The position numbers were made by a program, and so were the translations under genes. Of a stretch of 64,000 bases of DNA, positions 58,460 through 64,000 are shown piece by piece. Within the stretch, counting starts at the first letter, position 1; every line of letters starts with the position of its first letter. The DNA comes from Oscheius dolichura (taxonomy: Eukaryota; Nematoda; Chromadorea; Rhabditida; Rhabditidae): positions 4,636,001 through 4,700,000 of the forward strand of contig OW051494.1 of NCBI GenBank assembly GCA_932521035.1. Direction: 5' to 3'. The notes under the pieces are model-generated. The model saw nothing but the letters and a program-made list of their open reading frames with translations. It did not search any database and had not been told where the DNA came from.

Positions 58460-61370
58460 TGAAAAGGAGAAAAGAATTTTGTAAGAGGGAGTGGTCAAAG
58501 AGGAATTCGGATGGATGGACATGAACTGAGACATTACCAAGAGTCAAGTGGCCGCGACGACCCTGGGCAACAACGTCTTTATTCGGGAAGGAGGATGGCG
58601 GGAGGAGGAAGATGAGGAGAAGGAGGAGGAGGAGGCATAGGCTACTGGTAAAGCTGATAAAAGTCCGGGGTGGCCGGTGCTCCCGATTAGGCAGTCGGTC
58701 ATTGCCTTTGGGCGGGGTCCCCCAAGGTCGAGACACGGTGCCGGAGATACAAAAGTGAGCATTTGGATAGTGAAAAGGACAGTTTGCGATTGGATTTCTT
58801 GTCTCTTCCAAGGACGGGGCTCTTCGACGTTGGAATTACTGCTAATGGCCGACTTCTACCTGCGGTTTATGGCAGCGGGAATTAGAAAACGGCATTTCTT
58901 GGGGGCCGGCTATCACCCTCTCCTTGGCTATCTAGAAAGGGGGCAGGACCGCCACGTTGAGTACTTTGAAGAGATCACTGGGCTACTTTAAACTGGACGA
59001 CCTTCTACTGCCCGACTTTTTCCAGCGCAGATGTTTGTGAAATGATAACAGTATCCCCTAGAGGGGGGAGGGGGTGACCCACGGTGGCCGGCTATTCGGT
59101 ACCAGTCTATCTCGGCGAGGATGAATTCGGAGCCGTAAAGAGCGACCTCGGACGAAGCTGTGAGAACTGCCACTCCGGGGCTGTAAAGGCTGACCAAAAC
59201 AATAACTGACTCCCGGAATGGACGGCGCTTTACACAGGCGGGAGCTAAAGCAGGTAAAAACAAGGGGACGGGGTCAAGGAGAGCCGCCGGCCAGGCTTGT
59301 CAGTTAAAAGTGCGCTGAGTCACCCCTGAGAAGAATGTCTCCCTGGGAGGAGGAGCTCACCAAGAAAGGGAAAGGACCATCTCCCGGCGGCAGAGGGTAA
59401 TTCCGAGATTTCCCCATTTTATCGCGATGAACCTGAGTCGCTTGACCTTCCCCGAGTGATACTTGCGGTGACAGGAACACATTGGCGCCTCGCAAAGGGC
59501 AGATTCTTCAGATTTTGGCGGTACTGACTCACTGACCCACTTTTGGTAAAGGCTCGAAGTCCAGGCCATAAATTTGTGAACGCTTGGTCAAACCTATTAA
59601 AAAGTACGATGCCGCGGGTCAGCGAAGTCGTTTTTGTCGTGAATGGAGTCTTTGAGGAGGGACACCGTTAACCTATAATCTACGGGTCAAGACTCCGGCC
59701 ATATCTGTGGTCGAATCTCGATCTTGACATCCGTTGCACTCTCACACCGCCTTACAATTAATACCGCAAGGAGACACATTTCATCAGAGAGGCGATCTGC
59801 CCTGTTAGAGTGAAGAAAATCGACAAACACGGCGGAGGGAAGAGTTCAAAAAAGGGCAGGGGATGTTTCGGTAACTGGAGCACTATTAGCCGGAGTACAA
59901 AGGCAATCGGCCGGCTAGGCGCGGAGGTGTCCGTTTTTTCGGTTCATTCTCTACTCTCGAGTAAGATTACGAGGGGAGGGAAGGTCGCCGGGCCAGCCAG
60001 GAGGAGAACTGAACGGGAGAGGACTGATTGAAGAGAGCGAAAAAGTTGGCAGATGACCCGGAGGAGACTGTGTCAAGGGCACGGAGGCGGGAGAGGAGGG
60101 CACCGTCCGGCAGCTTTCTCCCAAAATGGAAGAGGCCTTTTCTACCGACAGCAAATGGGTCAATGCTACTCTGGGTAATACTGTTTACATCGTCTCCCTA
60201 CCGTTCTCCCCGGGACATTGGCTCTGACCCCCTGCACAACCCCATCTTCATGACAAAGGAGGAGGCCAACTGGTATACAAGAGAGGCGGCATCTAGACTC
60301 GAGACAACTCCGGAGCTTGTCGCCTTGACCTGTCGGCTCAAGGAGAGCAGTATCTCGCCTGTGACGCAACCCAGACGATCGCCATCATCGACGCGGGCTC
60401 TGACTTATCGATGGGGCGGTGGCCATTGTAGAGGGATTGGAACTGCCGAACTTCGTTTGAAATACTCTTCTTATTATTTTTTGGTGTTGGCCAGAAACCA
60501 GCATTTCGTTCTCCTATCCTCTGTCACCTATAAAATAACTGTGCTTTCCCCCAAGCAGTCAATCGGTGAAGCCATTTGTCCTCCCGCGCCATCGGCCACG
60601 TCTCTTTGAACACAGCTTCGAGGCGACAATCATGACTGTCGGATCGGACCCAGATGAATGTTATGCGAATTAACAGAATGAATCGATGAAGCCTTCCAGA
60701 CAAACAGAGCAGCCTGAGGATCGGTCTAATCGGGGGATTCACTCAAGATATCTGCTCGGACGAAGACGAATGCCTCTGGCCAGCGGCGCTCTCCAAAGGC
60801 CAGGGAGGTCGTTGCAAGGAATCAATGGGTATGGGGGAACAGAGGCATTTCAACCGTTCCAGCTGACAAGGGAACTTTTTCAAAAAGCGATGCGTTCCTG
60901 TGTACTGAAGTACACCATTCGATAGAGAATCAAAATTTATATATGAATCCGAAGTCAGGAAGTGCCTAATGCACCCTGTTACACAGCAACACATATAGGG
61001 AAAGACGGAAAATTTTCAAAGAAATTTCTTTGCAGAATGAAAGCGACCGCTCAAAAGAACTGAGCTAGAAAAAATGGCGAAAAAGGCAACGGAGACCGAA
61101 CTTCGGTCTGTACAACCATAGCCCAACCGTCTACTTGTTGAGTTGAGCCATGAAGCTGTTTATGAGGAAAATGTCACAGGGCGCGTTAGGCACTTCCTGA
61201 CACCAACTTCTTGTACAACTTTTCATTCTCTATCGAATGGTGTACTTTGTTTGGCCAGAACGCATCGCTTACTGAAAAAGTTCACTTGTGAGATCTACCT
61301 TTCACAGATTGCAAGCACCCCATATTCCATAGAGTAAAAGTCAAAAACCACAAAAAAAAGAACTGTCCAT
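58460..61370. other. Intergenic region without a supported gene
   Basis: It contains a GGAGGA-rich purine stretch (about 58.59-58.64 kb), a 193-codon plus-strand open frame at 60028-60609 of unknown worth, and the fold-back repeat listed separately. Nothing else is recognised. Confidence 0.4.
60863..61291. repeat. Fold-back (MITE-like) sequence
   Basis: Arms of about 120 bp (60863-60985 and 61171-61291) are diverged inverted copies sharing AGCGATGCGTTC, GTACACCATTCGATAGAGAA and GTCAGGAAGTGCCTAA, with about 185 bp between them. No coding sequence is seen inside. Confidence 0.8.
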
Positions 61371-61405
61371 AAAATTTATTAGATATGGGTACATAGCTAA
61401 ATTCG

Positions 61406-61716
61406 CTACTGCGCACGACACGTGTTGTTCGGGTCGAGCCTCGTCTGCTCCGTGTTATCCATAAAGCTCTTCTCAGCCTTCCCTCTGGCCGGCGTTTTGG
61501 GCGACTTGGCGGCTTGGTGTTGTTGTTGGCCCTGTTGTTGAGGCTGGTGTTGACGGAGCCAGGGGGCAGTCGGTCGACGCTGAAACCCAGTTGAATCTAT
61601 TCAAAGACAGCTCACTTTTGCGGTCGAAGAGGTCCTTTGGTCGTCTCGGCCTCGCCAGACTTGGCCTTCAGGCGGTCCACCTCCTCGACCAGCTGGCCGA
61701 TCCTCTTCTTATCCAT
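61406..61716 (-). CDS. Small coiled-coil gene with Q-rich tail
   Basis: An ATG at 61716 reads MDKKRIGQLVEEVDRLKAKS then GEAETTKGPLRPQ, a short amphipathic coiled coil, to a donor GTGAGC at 61615. After a 36-bp intron (TTTCAG acceptor, 61580) a Q-rich frame reads QPQQQGQQQHQAAKSPKTPA then FMDNTEQTRLDPNNTCRAQ and stops at 61406. The phases as I place them do not agree (exon 1 ends in phase 2), so either the start or one splice site is wrong. An AATAAA lies about 30 bp after the stop on the minus strand. Family unknown. Confidence 0.35.
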
Positions 61717-62018
61717 AAAAAAAGCCTTCCTCATCTAATCTTGAATGGCAAAGTAAAAGATACCAGACGCCCATCTTTATACTATTATCTACAGCATCTT
61801 CTTTGTCTTCTTATTTTGAGATCGCTGTAGTTCAGCTAGCGATGACAAGAACAACAACAAAGCTAAATTTAAAATAAATCTTTAATTAAGGACACGTAAC
61901 TATGACGGGAAGGGAGTCCCGTAGAATGAGAGGAAAGTGAGCAAAGGGACCCATTGGAAGAGCACTCTGTGGAGAAGACCCGATTATACGAACGACCCAG
62001 GGGAAAGGCACAAGGAGA

Positions 62019-64000
62019 TCACTGTTTGAAGAGGACGAGGAAGGTTTCTAGCTGGGGGAGGAGGGCAGAGACCTGGCCAGTGGAGAGCATCTTGACCCGG
62101 GAAGACATCTCCGCGAGGATGGCGGTCAGTCTCCGCTGCTCGTCTGACGTCTCCTCGTGGACGAGTTCGGTCTTGATCGGTAGGGACACAGCCGGCTTCA
62201 GGGTTTCTAAGTCGACTCTCTCCAGCACCGGAGGAGGACTGACTTCCCTTTTAATTGGCTTCGGGGCTGGCAGGTTGGCGGGGAGGGAGAACTGAAATAT
62301 TATCGGGAATGACATCTCCGGGGAGGAAGAACGTACATCGTTGACGACGTCGATCAGCTCGTTAGCCTGTTCCGCGTGTGTTTTCATCTGGACAGCCGGC
62401 TGGGGAGCGACCACGCCGTGTGCTGGCTGTGGCAGATTAAAAAGAGGCATCGATAGCTGGTTCTAAACCTCTTCTGTCTCTTGTACATGGTCAAAAACAT
62501 ACGATCATGTTGAGAAGACTGGGGTTCTGCTGGAGCTGTGGCCTCTGTAAGAGGGCAAACTGTAACTGTTGTGGGCTCAGCTGGCTGATGTTCTCCTTCT
62601 GCTGGTTCAAGATGGCATTCATAAATGTCTGTAAGGGGCTGTTCGGTCCGTCGCCGGTCCCTCCGGCTTACACTGTGTTGCTGCTGGAAGAGGAGGGCGT
62701 TTTGGATGGCGACGGTGGCGGGGGATCCGGTTGCGGCCGGGCTATTCTGTACACTGGCCGACGACGAATTCGCGGGGGAGTTCCTGATGGACAACGGCGA
62801 CGAGAAGGACGAGTCCGTCCCTCGTTTCGGTCCTTAAAATAAGATCCTCGTTTTGCAAAGGGAAAAGGCCTACTTTTGTGGCTGGGTGGGAGGCAGACGG
62901 GCGATAGGGAGCTCCTGCTCTTGACGGTGGCCTTGTTGTAGACCTCGGCGCTCTGGTCATGTCCGGTGTGGGTGGCTTCGAGGGTGGTGATCTTGAGCAC
63001 CCTCTCCTGGAAGTTGTAGTTGACCCGGAGCATGGCCCGGCAGCCGCAGGGCAGGTACGTCTGGTTGGGCCTCTTGCCGATTCCTGTAAAGAAGAGCAGA
63101 TTATCCAGCTGGTACTGCGCAGCTGTTCTCTTATGCGCGCACTACTTATATCCGTTTTTACGGGCCACAATAAACGGGAGAAATGGGTGGCATCCGGTGG
63201 GCATCTCTGGAATCCGGGCCAAAATTTGATAGCCAGCTGTCTTGTGATGACAAGCGGGATAGTTTACGGACGGGCAGATGCCACGGGGCGAACTGTAATC
63301 TGGCTGTCACCCGCGGTGTGCCGATTAGCATAAGATGCAGATGCCCAGAACAGACAGCTGAAGATTTTTGGAAAGTGTCCGACCTCGATTGAGACCTCGT
63401 GCAGCTGTCGCCTAGTAAGGTACTCATTTGCCGTGTCGCCCCGTTGACCGTAATTACACAGCCCCTCAGCCACACGTGGCACCATGTGCGCAACAGCGTT
63501 TTGCCATTACCCCTTCCTTTTTTGTGCGAGTGCTGACAGGCCGCGATTAGACGAGCTCCCAGCTGCTGGGAGTCAAGGTTGCATAACCCAATTAGGGATG
63601 GATTACAGGTGAGAGTTGGCCCTGCTCACCTCGCATCCGCGGTTCCCCGTAGTGGGCACAGTGGTAGACGACGTAGCGGTACTTGAAGACGGGGTTCACC
63701 GCCCCGTCCGGCTCCTTCAGCGTCTCCGACGAGGCCACCCGAAATGGATGGAACTGCTCCTTTTTCCATGCCTCGAAAACATCTTCAAATTGTTTATAAC
63801 TAAACGTTTTCTTTGTTTAAGTCACTCCTCTGTAATACCTGTGAAATTTGGCATCCAACAATATCTGGGGATTCTCTGTCGATACGGTCAACGGCTCGTG
63901 TACACTGTTCTGTGTAGTTGCCGTATTCTCATCGTCGTGAAGAGATGCCCGGGAGTCGGGGGCCGATTGAGACGAGCGGGAGGATTCCTGGAAGAGTTGG
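62019..64000 (-). CDS. ZSWIM3/FAR1-like zinc-finger protein (5' end outside window)
   Basis: At least seven exons on the minus strand run off the right edge. After an acidic/Ser-rich start comes a conserved module (63799-62874): KQFEDVFEAWKKEQFHPFRV, ASSETLK, KYRYVVYHCAHYGEPRMRG, GKRPNQTYLPCGCRAMLRVN, ITTLEATHTGHD. The C..C..H..H pattern and the wording fit the ZSWIM3 N-terminal/FAR1-like domain of the WRKY-GCM1 superfamily, a DNA-binding zinc fold. A Ser/Gln-rich part follows (QNALLFQQQHS, NQQKENISQLSPQQLQFALL), then a C-terminal exon 62292-62019 with two sumoylation-type sites (PIKREV, PIKTEL) and a helical end (QVSALLPQLETFLVLFKQ). A transcription regulator is likely. The junction before the Q-rich exon is not resolved. 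Confidence 0.6.

Noticed and set aside
60028-60609. 193-codon plus-strand open frame; overlapping frame with AIIDAGSDLS resembling a retroviral-type protease motif
   Set aside because: The protease-like motif is short, lacks the canonical DTG, and is bounded by stops. The longer frame has no recognised family or conserved composition.

Overview
The window looks like nuclear DNA of a nematode. Genes are split by mostly tiny introns (many about 33-60 bp) with GT..AG ends. Several start codons lie just behind a lone TTTCAG acceptor with no visible upstream exon, as expected for spliced-leader trans-splicing. The recognisable proteins (a fibrillin-like EGF/ZP protein of the FBN-1 type, a MIF-1-like tautomerase, NOP16, CNOT3, a MacroD-type macro domain protein) fit a nematode. 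I cannot name the genus.

Layout. 0.2-2.4 kb: the end of an unrecognised minus-strand gene and decayed gene copies, including one arm (697-1846) of a 1.2 kb inverted duplication. 2.6-11.6 kb: a large 21-bp satellite array with an assembly gap of exactly 200 N. 11.7-21.1 kb: three poorly recognisable multi-exon genes, a short second 21-bp tandem repeat, and a nearly perfect inverted copy of one exon. 21.4-23.4 kb: a divergent pair, NOP16 (minus) and a macro domain hydrolase (plus). 23.5-25.3 kb: the second arm of the inverted duplication with gene-like fragments. 25.3-28.2 kb: no gene recognised. 28.2-32.3 kb: CNOT3 (minus, 16 exons). 33.0-37.2 kb: a DNA-transposon-like insertion with a multi-exon transposase-like gene and 23-bp inverted ends. 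37.3-37.8 kb: a MIF-1-like gene (plus). 38.0-58.4 kb: one very large minus-strand gene for a secreted/apical EGF-ZP protein with two mucin-like Ser/Thr blocks, one coded by a single exon of about 9 kb. 58.5-61.3 kb: intergenic, with a fold-back repeat. 61.4-61.7 kb: a small coiled-coil/Q-rich gene. 62.0-64.0 kb: the 3' part of a ZSWIM3/FAR1-like zinc-finger gene running off the right edge.

Co-working genes: CNOT3 (mRNA deadenylation) and NOP16 (60S ribosome assembly) are housekeeping genes. The macro domain protein should remove ADP-ribose from proteins or hydrolyse O-acetyl-ADP-ribose. The FBN-1-like protein would build apical extracellular matrix. There is no operon-like functional cluster. 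The most unusual parts are the two-variable-site satellite with its 42-bp higher-order unit, the inverted duplications beside and around it, the transposon separating CNOT3 from MIF, and the recurring short motifs (GLEI, PDLx[10 protein letters not shown]) inside the mucin-like blocks. All exon limits were read by eye and not computed.
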